64,000 nt of DNA from Salicibibacter cibi (GCF_016495865.1 NZ_CP054706.1:744001-808000), one strand, 5' to 3'; shown: positions 1 to 8,837, numbered from the stretch's first letter. Numbers and translations are program-made. Notes: generated from the sequence alone by a model not told the origin.

Positions 1-775
1 TTTCTGGATAATTTCCATCTTCCCCGGGACCGACAACAACGTCGTCAAACGTTTTCTCCATTTCAGCGCTCTCCAGTTGTTCGTCATCGAGCGAATGCAG
101 CATGGCTTCCATACTTGTGATCCGTTCATCGATGGGTCGATATGTCACATTATCCCACATGGTAAACGCTCGCGGTTCAACTCCCGTAAATTGAGGGGTA
201 GCCCCCGCCTCCTTGCCGTTAAACACAAGATTTTTAGCGAGATGGTGCCCGCTGAACTGTAACATCCATGGCTCGTTATCCGATGGCGTACCGAGAATGG
301 AAATAAAATACAAGCCGGTTCCTAACGTGTCATCATTGTATTCCGTGCGTTGAAATGCATCGGCTTTCATGATTTCCGTTAATGTTTGGAAACCTTCCTC
401 GCTTAGGGATGCTTTCATCAGTTTTAAAGCGGCCTTTATGCTTTTTTCGGACAAATCCCCGAGCGCTATGCCATTTCGGTTTTCATAAGTGGCCGGGACA
501 TTGCTCCATGTCGTAGCGTTTTCTTCGGTTAATTCATTGCGGACGATCTCTTGCTGCTCTTCGCTAAGTGTTTCCAGAAAAGCATCAGCAAGCGACGCTT
601 GATCCGTTTCATCCACGTTTTCATGAAGGGACTCATTGATCAGTTCAAGAAGTGAAGCTGTTTCTTCCGATTGGGTTTTTGTGATGGATGTTGCTTCAAC
701 ATCAAGGGGTACGGCAGAAACCATTATAATCATGGCCATTGTTAATCGTTTTATTTTTCTTCCAAGGTTGTCCAT
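1..775 (-). CDS. DUF3500 family protein, 3' part outside window
   Basis: Reading the minus strand from an ATG at 775 gives an uninterrupted frame of 258 codons running off the window start, so the C-terminus is missing. A GGAGGA ribosome site lies 7 bases upstream. The N-terminus has a short basic stretch and a hydrophobic run (about residues 10-25), compatible with a signal peptide or membrane anchor, followed by an acidic, probably extracytoplasmic region. Residues around 165-195 carry the W-x-Q-x-x-GHHL-x-x-N pattern and a following GVEP segment that I associate with DUF3500 (PF12006). The biochemical role of this family is not known to me. It is divergent from the riboswitch-controlled exchanger, separated by about 115 bases. 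Confidence 0.75.
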   Translation of the reverse strand, partial: MDNLGRKIKRLTMAMIIMVSAVPLDVEATSITKTQSEETASLLELINESLHENVDETDQASLADAFLETLSEEQQEIVRNELTEENATTWSNVPATYENRNGIALGDLSEKSIKAALKLMKASLSEEGFQTLTEIMKADAFQRTEYNDDTLGTGLYFISILGTPSDNEPWMLQFSGHHLAKNLVFNGKEAGATPQFTGVEPRAFTMWDNVTYRPIDERITSMEAMLHSLDDEQLESAEMEKTFDDVVVGPGEDGNYPE

Positions 776-890
776 CGTCTTCCTCCATCGTGTATATGTA
801 TGTCCTATCCATAGCTTGCCCAGAATTTCATCTGCTAAAATAAAAAAATCCAGGGCTCGTAATGGATTCACATGAAGGCACTCGTATTCG

Positions 891-919
891 TTGACAACCC
901 TATGACCCTGCCTTATAAT
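891..919 (+). promoter_or_regulatory. Sigma-A promoter of the riboswitch transcript
   Basis: TTGACA (891-896) and TATAAT (914-919), both perfect consensus hexamers, are separated by 17 bases. Transcription would start near 926, just upstream of the riboswitch aptamer. Confidence 0.85.
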
Positions 920-925
920 GATCAC

Positions 926-1053
926 AGATATCAAAGGGGAGTAGCAGTTTATTTAAAGCCGTCATGACGGGAAATAATGCCCCGGCTTTAAAGGCAACGA
1001 TGACGTTGTTTGCGAGACCTTTGCCTACGCGCAGGCAGAGGTCTCTTTTTTAT
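926..1053 (+). ncRNA. yybP-ykoY-type (Mn2+) riboswitch with terminator
   Basis: The leader contains the family's hallmark stretch CAAAGGGGAGTAGC (932-945) followed by a long stem, a second conserved AAAGGCAACGATGACG-like internal loop (990-1005), and the closing TTTGCCTAC segment (1020-1028). That is the two-loop arrangement of the yybP-ykoY class, which binds Mn2+ between L1 and L3. The 3' end holds an intrinsic terminator: 12-bp stem at 1014-1025 and 1034-1045, then a T run at 1046-1051. The closing segment of the aptamer overlaps the 5' arm of the terminator, so metal binding should prevent termination and switch the downstream exchanger on. Assignment is by eye, without a covariance search. 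Confidence 0.8.
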
Positions 1054-1105
1054 TGCACCTTTGCCGGATATCGATTTTCATATGGTTCGGTAAAGGAGAA
1101 TTTTA

Positions 1106-2068
1106 TTGATCTACGTTATTTTCATCCTCGCAATTATTGTCACGGTCTTTTCTGCCATAAAAATCTCTGCGTATTCTGATGCCATCAGCCGATTGTCCGG
1201 GATGGGATCGCTGTTGATCGGTACTTTTCTGTTGGCGGGGGCGACCTCGCTCCCGGAAGTGACGACAAGTGTCTCGGCGATCTATCTGAATAATCCTGAC
1301 CTTGCCGTCGGTAACGTCATCGGAAGCAACCTTTTTAATTTATTAATTTTGGCTGTTTTTGATGTTATTTATAGGCAACGAAAAGTACTGACCAGCATCG
1401 ATCAGCAACAACGGTATACTGCTCTGTTCGGTTTTATTATGATGGCCATCGTGCCGATTGCGCTCTTTTTTACAGTAGAAATTCCGTTGCTCAACGTAGG
1501 TGTGGACACGTTGCTCATCATTGTTCTCTACCTGCTTAGTTTATGGGTGATACGCCGAAAACCCCCAAAAGAAGAGAAGGTAAGCGAGGGAAGCGTCAAA
1601 GAAAGGTATACGTTAAAACAAGCGGTGATCGGTTTTTTTGCCGCTGCCATTACGATTTTGCTCGCGGGCACGCTTCTAACGTATGCAGGGGACCAAATCG
1701 CCGTTATCACTGGGTTGGGTTCGAGCTTTGTCGGAAGCTTCTTGATTGCAACGACCACGTCTTTGCCCGAAGCCATGACGGTCTTTATCGCTTTTAAGCT
1801 CAACAATTCAAACCTTGCCGCTGCATCGATCATTGGAAGCAACCTTTTTAACCTGCTCATTTTATGCCTGTGTGATTTTTTATACGAAGGATCGATTTTG
1901 CAATCGGCTTCCCCGAGCCACACGGCGACGTCAGTACTCTTGGCCGTCAACGGCGCAATCTTATGCTATGCCATTTTTTCACGACATGGGCGAAACATTT
2001 ATGTGGGACCTTCAATTGCTATCATCTTTATCTACTTCGTAGCAGCGGTATGGATGTTTATTTTGTGA
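1106..2068 (+). CDS. CaCA-family sodium/calcium (or Mn2+) exchanger
   Basis: A 320-residue polytopic membrane protein with the two inverted alpha-repeats of the calcium:cation antiporter superfamily. Repeat 1 has G-A-T-S-L-P-E (about residue 45) and N-V-I-G-S-N-L-F-N (about 70); repeat 2 has T-T-S-L-P-E (about 215) and S-I-I-G-S-N-L-F-N (about 245). Start is a TTG at 1106, chosen because AAAGGAG lies 6-7 bases upstream and no ATG fits. It would exchange a divalent cation for Na+ or H+ across the cytoplasmic membrane. The riboswitch directly upstream suggests Mn2+ export as the physiological role; that is inference, since CaCA members usually move Ca2+. Confidence 0.85.
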   Translation: MIYVIFILAIIVTVFSAIKISAYSDAISRLSGMGSLLIGTFLLAGATSLPEVTTSVSAIYLNNPDLAVGNVIGSNLFNLLILAVFDVIYRQRKVLTSIDQQQRYTALFGFIMMAIVPIALFFTVEIPLLNVGVDTLLIIVLYLLSLWVIRRKPPKEEKVSEGSVKERYTLKQAVIGFFAAAITILLAGTLLTYAGDQIAVITGLGSSFVGSFLIATTTSLPEAMTVFIAFKLNNSNLAAASIIGSNLFNLLILCLCDFLYEGSILQSASPSHTATSVLLAVNGAILCYAIFSRHGRNIYVGPSIAIIFIYFVAAVWMFIL

Positions 2069-2108
2069 TACGATGGGGGTATAAAGGGTGAAGGAGTGAT
2101 ACGAGACG

Positions 2109-2945
2109 ATGCAAATACCAGAAATCACACTGAATGACGGCATGCGTGTACCGACCGTTGGTTTCGGTACGTATGAATTATGGGGAAACGAGGGTGCAGC
2201 GGCCATCACGAGTGCCATTGATCAAGGCTATCGTCTCATTGATACCGCGTATAATTATGAAAACGAGGGGACGGTCGGGGAGGCGGTCAGGCGCACATCT
2301 GTAACACGTGAAGAATTGCTCATCACATCGAAGCTTCCCGGCCGATACCATACTTATGATCAGGCAGTGAAGGCGATCCAGGAATCACTCTATCGTGCCA
2401 ATCTTGATTACTATGATTTATATTTGATCCATTGGCCGAATCCCATGCAAGATCAATATATCGAGGCGTGGAAAGCGTTAATTGATGCGAAGAAATGGGG
2501 ACTTATCCGTTCTATCGGCGTATGCAATTTCCTTCCGGAGCATATGGAACGATTGGAAGAAGAAACGGGTGTATTGCCAAGTATCAATCAAGTGGAACTG
2601 CATCCTTTTTTCAACCAGGACGAACAGCGGAAATGGCATGAAGCACACGGGGTGGTTACAGAATCATGGAGCCCTTTAATGCGAATGGATGCTGTTTTAA
2701 GCAACGATACGATCAAGAAAATCGCAGACAAGCATGATAAAACCGCTTCTCAAGTCGTGTTGCGCTGGCATTATCAACTCGGCGCCGTCGCGATTCCGAA
2801 ATCCGCATCTGCCAAGCGCCAGCAGGAGAACATCACGATTTTTGATTTTGTTCTGGATGATGAAGACATGGGTGCTTTAAATGATTTGACACGTCCGGAT
2901 GGCCGCAGGAAGAACCAGGACCCGGCCGTTTACGAAGAATTCTAA
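2109..2945 (+). CDS. Aldo/keto reductase (AKR superfamily)
   Basis: A 278-residue cytoplasmic NADPH-dependent carbonyl reductase of the 2,5-diketo-gluconate/methylglyoxal reductase type. The catalytic tetrad is visible: Asp45, Tyr50, Lys75 and His108, with the NQVELHP motif near residue 162 and the cofactor segment AIPKSA near residue 230. Length is typical of the family. The ATG at 2109 follows GAAGGAG. It lies 40 bases after the exchanger gene and could be co-transcribed with it, although a functional link is not obvious. The substrate cannot be told from sequence. Confidence 0.9.
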   Translation: MQIPEITLNDGMRVPTVGFGTYELWGNEGAAAITSAIDQGYRLIDTAYNYENEGTVGEAVRRTSVTREELLITSKLPGRYHTYDQAVKAIQESLYRANLDYYDLYLIHWPNPMQDQYIEAWKALIDAKKWGLIRSIGVCNFLPEHMERLEEETGVLPSINQVELHPFFNQDEQRKWHEAHGVVTESWSPLMRMDAVLSNDTIKKIADKHDKTASQVVLRWHYQLGAVAIPKSASAKRQQENITIFDFVLDDEDMGALNDLTRPDGRRKNQDPAVYEEF

Positions 2946-2964
2946 GCTTAGAATACAATCAATC

Positions 2965-3012
2965 AAGTAGCTACTAAGAGGATCACATCCCAAGGGTAGC
3001 TACTTCATCTTT
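2965..3012 (+). terminator. Intrinsic terminator after the aldo/keto reductase
   Basis: Perfect 10-bp arms AAGTAGCTAC (2965-2974) and GTAGCTACTT (2996-3005), followed by a short T-rich stretch. The loop is long (21 bases), so strength is uncertain. Confidence 0.55.
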
Positions 3013-3029
3013 CTGAGAGGTGTGCACAA

Positions 3030-3389
3030 ATGGCATTTTGGAAAAAAGCAGATAATCGTAAAAAACACCAGGATCAGGCACGGGAATATTTAGTTGGGGA
3101 CGAACAGCTTCTGCATACATATGGCTTGCTGATTGATTTTGTCGCGCTCACCGATCAAAGAGTTATTTTTGTAGAAAAATCATGGGTTTCAAAACGATCG
3201 GAAGTTGTGAGCATTCCTTACAGTAAAATTGAGGAAATTGCATTGTTGAAAGACCGGAGGATGTCGATCTCGAATCCCGTTCGCATCAGCACTCGTTCGA
3301 AAGATCACCAGTTAAATTTAATTAAAGGAAATGATTCGGTCGGATTTTATAAGCAATTATCGAGACAAATGATGAAGGCGGGTGGGTGA
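3030..3389 (+). CDS. Bacterial PH-domain protein (PF08000-like)
   Basis: A 119-residue soluble protein. From about residue 20 to the end it fits the bacterial pleckstrin-homology fold seen in YvbH-like proteins: LTDQRVIFVEK, then a SIPYSKIEEIAL strand-turn segment and a terminal helix with the pattern FYKQLSRQMM. No membrane segment or catalytic motif is present. The ATG follows GAGAGGTG. It appears to be a single-gene unit between two terminators. Function in the family is poorly defined; stress-related roles have been suggested but nothing here supports one. Confidence 0.8.
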   Translation: MAFWKKADNRKKHQDQAREYLVGDEQLLHTYGLLIDFVALTDQRVIFVEKSWVSKRSEVVSIPYSKIEEIALLKDRRMSISNPVRISTRSKDHQLNLIKGNDSVGFYKQLSRQMMKAGG

Positions 3390-3451
3390 AAGAAGGTTTT
3401 TCAAACATTGGCCGGGAATCAGGGTGGGACTAAAGATCTATGGACGAAAAA

Positions 3452-3476
3452 TCCCCAAATAATAGGGGGACTTTTT
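3452..3476 (+). terminator. Intrinsic terminator after the PH-domain gene
   Basis: TCCCC (3452-3456) pairs with GGGGA (3466-3470) across an A/T loop and is followed by CTTTTTC. Confidence 0.6.
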
Positions 3477-3489
3477 CAACGCTTTTAAT

Positions 3490-3518
3490 TTGACAATTAT
3501 TTTTAATCGTGCAATAAT
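3490..3518 (+). promoter_or_regulatory. Probable sigma-A promoter of the 3744 gene
   Basis: TTGACA (3490-3495), 17-base spacer, AATAAT (3513-3518; one mismatch to consensus). It would give a leader of about 220 bases, strikingly pyrimidine-rich from 3530 to 3615, with no riboswitch class I recognise. Confidence 0.55.
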
Positions 3519-3743
3519 TAGTTATCTTCTCTTCCTCTCTTAGCCCTCCCTTTGACCTTTTCTGTTGCCCCCTTGCAACCACACCTTCTCTCTTCAAGAT
3601 TCCTTTCAAGAACACCCATCAGCGTTGTGTGTCTTGCCTGTCAATCCCCCTAAATTGTCCCGTATCAATACCCATCCCTAAGAAAATCCTGATTGTTTTT
3701 AGACCGAATTTTTTCAATTTTAATTCCAGAAGGAGGAATTTTT

Positions 3744-4076
3744 GTGAGTCACGACATTTGCGGATTTAATAAATCAGGTGAAGAGATTTGTCATATTCGT
3801 TTTACGATGGGAAATCCGAATGCGTTAATCGTTTATCGCTTATTTGATGCCTATGATTTTTATGCCGGTGTAAGCGGGAATGGCCAGAGCAAGGAAGTGT
3901 CGTTGCCGGAAGCCGAGAAAGCACTGACGGCCCTTAATCAATTACATCGTGATAATGAGCCCTATGATCTGAATGACGAATATTTAACATGGCTAAGAAG
4001 TGAACTTGATAACTTTGTCATAAGTTGTTTTGATGCAGCTCAAAAAGAGGGAAGTGTACGAGTGTCTTTTGCCTAA
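3744..4076 (+). CDS. Hypothetical protein, 110 residues
   Basis: An unrecognised soluble protein. The frame is open from 3693, but the GTG at 3744 is the likely start because a strong AAGGAGG site (3730-3736) sits 7 bases before it. The product begins MSHDICGFNKSGEE and looks globular: a beta-rich N-terminal half (EICHIRFTMGN) followed by two acidic helices. There is no signal peptide, membrane segment or known motif. A single-gene unit with its own promoter upstream. It could be a small immunity- or DUF-type protein, but I have no evidence for a function. Confidence 0.6.
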   Translation: MSHDICGFNKSGEEICHIRFTMGNPNALIVYRLFDAYDFYAGVSGNGQSKEVSLPEAEKALTALNQLHRDNEPYDLNDEYLTWLRSELDNFVISCFDAAQKEGSVRVSFA

Positions 4077-4273
4077 GTTTATAGCCTGCAGACGAGTGTA
4101 GACATCTACAGACCCTCGAAAATCAATTTTCCTTTCTACTTCCCTTCCACTGAAGATTGCCCCTCTATGTAATTCTGTGAACCCTATGTAAGTTTCCCAA
4201 ATATAAGCGAAGAAAATTCCGAAAAGTTGGTTTGATCTCCCGTATCAATAACATAACTATGCTATAATATAAG

Positions 4274-5151
4274 GTGGCGAATAAATGCAATACAGGTAGA
4301 AATACCATCACGAATATCAACTTCGAGAACACGGAAGCGGGCGGAGAATATGCCGATGACAAGCAGTCAAGGCTTGATTTGCTGGTAACCACCGAGGCCG
4401 GTGAGACAATTAATATTGAAATTCAGTTCACGAATCAACATGACATGATTATGCGTTCACTGTATTACTGGGCCGGAACTTACCGGCGCCCATTACAAAA
4501 AGGGATGGCATATCGAGATTTGCACCCGGTCATAGCTATTAACATTCTTAATTTTGATTTATTCGCAGGAACGGATCAATTTCATACTACTTATCACTTA
4601 TACGAAGATGAGCAAAAATTTCGGTTGACCGATGTGATGGAATTTCATTTCATCGAAATGAGCAAACTGATCATAGACTGGAAAGCTAATAAACTTGACC
4701 CATGGAATGATGTATTGGCGAGGTGGCTGTTGATGCTCGGGATGGTTGATCGTAGGAACAGCAAAGTCTATGATGATAAAATTAAAGGAAGGCAGGCTAA
4801 AACCGCCACCTCCTGTGGCAACGCCTGCAGAACCCACCTCGTGTGGGTCCGAGGAGGATCGCCATGAAAGATGATACATTATACGATGCCTTCAGTCACT
4901 GGGAAGAACTCAGCTCAACAAAAGAACAGCGCGTAGCCTATGAAGAACGGGCGAAACAGATTATGGATGAAGAGGCTGCAAAACGGGAATTCGAACTTCG
5001 GAAACAGGACGCGAGAAGGGAAGGTTTAGAAGAAGGCAGAAAAGAAGGTAAGAAAGAAGGAAAACAAGAATCACTAGAAACCGTTGCCCGCAGCCTTTTA
5101 GAAGAAGGTTTGGTGCTGCGCCCTATAGCTTCACCTTCCCCTCGCCCCTAA
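4274..5151 (+). pseudogene. Rpn/PD-(D/E)XK nuclease-family transposase remnant
   Basis: Two adjacent frames (about 4274-4790 and 4858-5151) together match the PD-(D/E)XK nuclease-type putative transposase family (PF12784, Rpn-like). The nuclease core is visible: FENTEAGGEY, then SRLDLLVTT and NIEIQFTNQ (the D...ExQ of the active site), then the conserved WAGTYRRPLQKGMAYRDLHPVI and DVMEFHFIEM segments. The second frame holds the C-terminal helix with repeated REGLEEGRKEG, typical of the family. Roughly 50 N-terminal residues are missing, about 70 bases of hairpin-forming sequence split the gene and shift the frame near 4795, and the extreme C-terminus is altered. I judge it non-functional. Confidence 0.75.
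4793..4853 (+). repeat. Hairpin-forming insertion inside the Rpn remnant
   Basis: Two adjacent perfect inverted repeats interrupt the reading frame: a nested hairpin GGCAGGC...GCCAC-ctcct-GTGGC...GCCTGC (4792-4831) and ACCCAC-ctcgt-GTGGGT (4833-4849). Flanking codons on both sides fit the family, so this stretch appears inserted. Origin unknown. Confidence 0.5.
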
Positions 5152-5260
5152 AGCCTCATTGTTGTTGCATGAAGCCAAGAAGGCTACAATAAAATGAAAG
5201 AGATCAGTTGCGCAGTCTACACAGAGGCTGCCTTCATTTTTATTAAAAGGGGTCTTCATA

Positions 5261-6001
5261 ATGATTGCAACAGACAATAAAGATATCCAAGGATTGAAAG
5301 AAGCGGGACAGGTGATCGCGGGGATTCGTGATGAAATGATCGGTCGGACGAAGCCTGGCGTGAAAACAATCGAGCTTGATGAATTGGCAGGGGAGATGTT
5401 TGCGGATAGTGGCGCGGTTTCGGCGCCGATCAGCACGTATGGTTTTCCGGGGAATACATGTATCTGTATCAATGAAGAAGTTGCCCATGGAATCCCCGGC
5501 GAGCGAGCCATTCAGGAAGGGGACCTCGTCAACATCGATGTGTCCGGCGCCTACAACGATTATTGGGTGGATACGGGCATGTCCTTCGTCGTCGGCGAAG
5601 CAACACCGTCCCAAAGCCGGCTGCTCGAGGCGACAAAGAAAGTTTTTGATGCCGGACTAGCAAAATTTCAGGCAGGGGGCAAGCTGAACAATGTGGGGCG
5701 TGCCGTTCATAAAACAGCAAGAGAAGAAGGGTTCAAAGTCATTAAAAATTTAACCGGGCACGGCGTCGGCCATTCCTTGCGTGACGCCCCCGATCATATT
5801 TTTAATTATTTTAACCCATGGGATCGAACACTTTTAGAAGATGGCATGGTAATTGCCTACGAGCCATTCGTCTCTACGAAAGCCGAACAAATTTATGAAA
5901 AAGAAGATGGTTGGACGCTAACGACACGGGATAAAAGCATGGTCGCCCAGATCGAACATACCATTATTGTGACAAAAAACGAGCCGATCATTGTAACGTG
6001 A
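5261..6001 (+). CDS. map: Type I methionine aminopeptidase
   Basis: A 246-residue cytoplasmic metalloprotease that removes the initiator methionine from nascent proteins. The metal ligands are in place: Asp93 (NIDVSG), Asp104 (VDTGMSF), His167-region GHGVGHSLRD, Glu in AYEPF and Glu in QIEHT, plus His76 of the substrate site. Length and the short C-terminal region match the MapB/YflG type of Bacillus rather than the MapA gene of the ribosomal-protein operon, so a second map elsewhere is likely. RBS AAAGGGG precedes the ATG. The macrodomain gene begins 12 bases downstream, suggesting a two-gene operon. Confidence 0.92.
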   Translation: MIATDNKDIQGLKEAGQVIAGIRDEMIGRTKPGVKTIELDELAGEMFADSGAVSAPISTYGFPGNTCICINEEVAHGIPGERAIQEGDLVNIDVSGAYNDYWVDTGMSFVVGEATPSQSRLLEATKKVFDAGLAKFQAGGKLNNVGRAVHKTAREEGFKVIKNLTGHGVGHSLRDAPDHIFNYFNPWDRTLLEDGMVIAYEPFVSTKAEQIYEKEDGWTLTTRDKSMVAQIEHTIIVTKNEPIIVT

Positions 6002-6013
6002 GGTGAAAAGGCG

Positions 6014-6517
6014 ATGAAAATTGAAGTTCTCCGGGAAGACATAACGACACTCGATGTAGATGCGATCGTTAACGCTGCCAACAAAACGTTACGTGGCGGA
6101 GGTGGCGTGGACGGCGCAATCCATCGTGCCGGCGGAAAAGAAATACTGGAAGAATGCAAAAAAATCGGCGGTTGTGAGACCGGGGAAGCAGTGATTACAA
6201 CCGCGGGGAAAATGCCTGCGCACCACGTTATTCATACCGTGGGACCGGTGTGGAACGGGGGTGAAAATAACGAAGACGAGCTGCTTCAAAATTGTTATAA
6301 AAATTCCTTGCAGGTCGCGGTGGAGCATGATCTGAAAACGATCGCGTTTCCTAATATCAGTACCGGCGTTTATGGATTTCCGAAGGAACGTGCGGCAAGG
6401 GTTGCAGTAGAAACGGTCGAACAAAAGTTTGGGTATAAACCTTCGATTGAAAAAGTTTTTTTTATTTGTTTTGACATGGAAAATTATGATTTGTATGAAG
6501 GCATGATAAAAGAGTAG
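6014..6517 (+). CDS. Macrodomain protein (O-acetyl-ADP-ribose deacetylase type)
   Basis: A 167-residue stand-alone macrodomain. Conserved elements: [22 protein letters not shown] (about residues 16-37), which carries the Asn and Gly-rich loop that bind ADP-ribose; the [22 protein letters not shown] strand-helix; and the second phosphate loop [11 protein letters not shown] (about residue 114). Members hydrolyse O-acetyl-ADP-ribose or remove ADP-ribose from proteins. It is 12 bases after map and ends at a strong terminator. Confidence 0.92.
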   Translation: MKIEVLREDITTLDVDAIVNAANKTLRGGGGVDGAIHRAGGKEILEECKKIGGCETGEAVITTAGKMPAHHVIHTVGPVWNGGENNEDELLQNCYKNSLQVAVEHDLKTIAFPNISTGVYGFPKERAARVAVETVEQKFGYKPSIEKVFFICFDMENYDLYEGMIKE

Positions 6518-6519
6518 AT

Positions 6520-6561
6520 ATGAAAAACGCACCTGGCAATTTGCTCAGGTGCGTTTTTCAC
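6520..6561. terminator. Bidirectional intrinsic terminator
   Basis: A 14-bp stem GAAAAACGCACCTG/CAGGTGCGTTTTTC with flanking A and T runs, between the convergent macrodomain and BCCT genes. Confidence 0.85.
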
Positions 6562-6618
6562 GTTATGAGTGTCAGTCGTATCCAATCGTTTAGTTGTTCA
6601 TTGGAAAAGATTCAACTC

Positions 6619-8115
6619 CTAACTTTTTATTGTTTGTGTTTCTTTTCTTACTTCCTTCAGTAAAACATAGGATATAAACAACAATATAATGGTAAATGGA
6701 GAGGCGATAACAATTGAGATGGTTCTCACTGCATCGACACCACCGGCTAATATAAAAACAGTCGCAGCCCCTGCGGTAACCACTCCCCAGGTTATTTTAA
6801 CGAAAGATGATGGATGAAGGTTTCCATTATTGCTTAGCATTCCAAGTACAAAAGTGGCTGAGTCAGCTGAAGTGATAAAGAAAGCAAAAATCAATATAAT
6901 TGCGAGTACACTAAGCAAAAACCCCAACGGCATGCTTTCGAAAAACATAAATAACGCTGCTTCAACATCGGCATTAATATTACTTGCGAGCGCTGTATAG
7001 CCTAAATTATGAACGAAATGCAAAGCAGAACCTCCGATAACTGAAAACCAAACAAAAGATACTAACGAAGGAATTAATAAAACAGCCGAAACAAATTGCC
7101 TAATCGTACGGCCTCTGGATATTCTTGCAATAAAAGCGCCGACGAAAGGTGCCCATGTTGTCCACCAAGCCCAATAAAAGACTGTCCAATTGCCAATCCA
7201 TTGACTGGCTTCACCATTAAAAGCGTCCAGTCTTAAACTCATAGGCACAATGTTCCCAACATAGCTTCCCGTTGTACTAATTAACATTTCGAAAATCTGT
7301 TTTGCGGGGCCGACTATAAGCACGATCGCCATGAGTAAAAACACCAATGCCATATTAAAGTGGGACAAGTATTTTATCCCGCGATTTAGTCCGGACCATG
7401 AGGACATGATAAAAAGAGTGGTAGCGAGCCCAATAATAATGAGATGGGAAGTAAATGTGTCGGGAGTGCCAAATTGATAGTTTAAGCCACTTGATATTTG
7501 CAATGTACTTAAGCCAAACGTACTGGCCACTCCAACCGCCGCAACAAAAACAGCGAGAATGTCGATCGTTTTTCCGGCGCTTCCATGAATTTTATTACCC
7601 AATACCGGATAAAAAATGGAGCTTATCGTTGTTGGCAACCCTTTACGATAACTAAAGTAAGCTAACCCTAAGGCTATTACCCCGAAAATCGCCCATGGGT
7701 GTAATCCCCAATGGAAAAACGTATATTGCAGGGACAAATTTGCAGCTGCAGATGTTGATCCTTCACCATAAGGCGGCGTTGTGTAGTGGCCAACAGGTTC
7801 TGCAACACTCCAAAATACTAAACCAACACCCATTCCGGCAGCAAACAGCATTGTAATCCAGGTAAAAGTACTATATTCCGGTTTTTCCGTATCCTTTCCC
7901 AGCCGAATATTACCGTATTTCGAAAACATTAAATATAAACAAAGTGAAACGAGGATAGAACCTACCAAAAGATAAAACCAATTAAAGTTCGCGACAGCAA
8001 AGTCCAAGAAAACGGATGCTTGTTCACCTAACCAATCATAAAAAATAACGCCGACAACGACAAATACAATGCTTAACAGCAGAGAAATTTTATAAACACT
8101 ATTCCCTTTTAACAA
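6619..8115 (-). CDS. BCCT family betaine/choline/carnitine transporter
   Basis: A Na+-coupled uptake system for compatible solutes or their precursors, with about 12 membrane segments. Family signatures: GMGVGLVFWSVAEPVGHY (residues about 95-112), the following FHWGLHPWAIFG, and the substrate-binding motif WTVFYWAWWTTWAPFVGAFIA in segment 8. The frame is open to 8178, but homologues begin at the hydrophobic stretch KGNSVYKIS; a TTG at 8115 with GGGGTGG upstream, or a GTG at 8127, fits best. Length of about 498 residues is normal for OpuD/BetT-like members lacking a long C-terminal sensor tail. Upstream tandem palindromes suggest a dedicated repressor. Confidence 0.9.
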   Translation of the reverse strand: MLKGNSVYKISLLLSIVFVVVGVIFYDWLGEQASVFLDFAVANFNWFYLLVGSILVSLCLYLMFSKYGNIRLGKDTEKPEYSTFTWITMLFAAGMGVGLVFWSVAEPVGHYTTPPYGEGSTSAAANLSLQYTFFHWGLHPWAIFGVIALGLAYFSYRKGLPTTISSIFYPVLGNKIHGSAGKTIDILAVFVAAVGVASTFGLSTLQISSGLNYQFGTPDTFTSHLIIIGLATTLFIMSSWSGLNRGIKYLSHFNMALVFLLMAIVLIVGPAKQIFEMLISTTGSYVGNIVPMSLRLDAFNGEASQWIGNWTVFYWAWWTTWAPFVGAFIARISRGRTIRQFVSAVLLIPSLVSFVWFSVIGGSALHFVHNLGYTALASNINADVEAALFMFFESMPLGFLLSVLAIILIFAFFITSADSATFVLGMLSNNGNLHPSSFVKITWGVVTAGAATVFILAGGVDAVRTISIVIASPFTIILLFISYVLLKEVRKETQTIKS

Positions 8116-8203
8116 AACTAATTCCACCCCAGAACGTCCAAATATATTGTCAAAACGAGTTAAAGTCAAGCTAAACAAGGATCGTTAATACCGTTCGTAA
8201 CAC

Positions 8204-8234
8204 ATAATCATGACTATAACATAATCATGATTAT
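8204..8234 (-). promoter_or_regulatory. Tandem palindromic operators before the BCCT gene
   Basis: A perfect 14-bp palindrome ATAATCATGATTAT (8221-8234) and a one-mismatch copy ATAATCATGACTAT (8204-8217), starting 17 bases apart. They lie 90-120 bases upstream of the BCCT start. The regulator is not in the window. Confidence 0.5.
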
Positions 8235-8599
8235 ATATACAATGTGTTTATTATATAAACAGGCGCGTTGATTATCCTAATTTATCCAACCGCGGCGCTT
8301 TGTTACACCCCTTTAAAGATGTATACTATGGTAAATTTGCCGTTCGGCACTCATTATCAACCCCCAAAACCCGAGCCTGAGGACTCATCTGGCTCCTGAG
8401 TCAACCTCGGAGTCCGCAGATCTCGTTTCTGAGGACTCAATATAGGACACCTATGGATAGGTATTTTATGGTAAATCAACACGACTGTTATATAAAGAAT
8501 AATTCCATCTAAAGTAAAGATAAGGGTTTATATTTTGAAAAATTGTACGGCATGTCCATATCGGGAAAACCATCGGGCATTGGGATCATGTCGCTAATT

Positions 8600-8832
8600 A
8601 GGGATTGTTGAATAACGGAAAAAGACTGGCACATAAGCATTTTCCGTTGGTGTTGTCAAAGTTGGATGCAAGGAACCCACCCTATAAGCAAAAAACCCTT
8701 GCACTTCTGGCAACGTACGGAGGGACGGTGCTGCAATGGCGCGACTCCAGCGGAAAAACGGACGCGTCAAGGCCCCGCAGCGCCGGTTTTGCGCGAGGAG
8801 GCTTGACCGTTCGTCCGCGGAAAGCGAAGCCA
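8600..8832 (+). mobile_element. MITE copy 1, right end deleted
   Basis: Begins AGGGATTGTTGAATAAC and matches the three intact copies through the GAAGCCA near position 8832. The remaining ~55 bases and the right terminal repeat are missing, and the sequence passes directly into a broken oxidoreductase gene. No target duplication can be assigned. Confidence 0.8.
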
Positions 8833-8837
8833 ATGTC

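Noticed and set aside
6522-6561. Mobile hairpin between macrodomain and BCCT genes
   Set aside because: Flanking A and T runs and position between convergent genes make it an ordinary bidirectional terminator.
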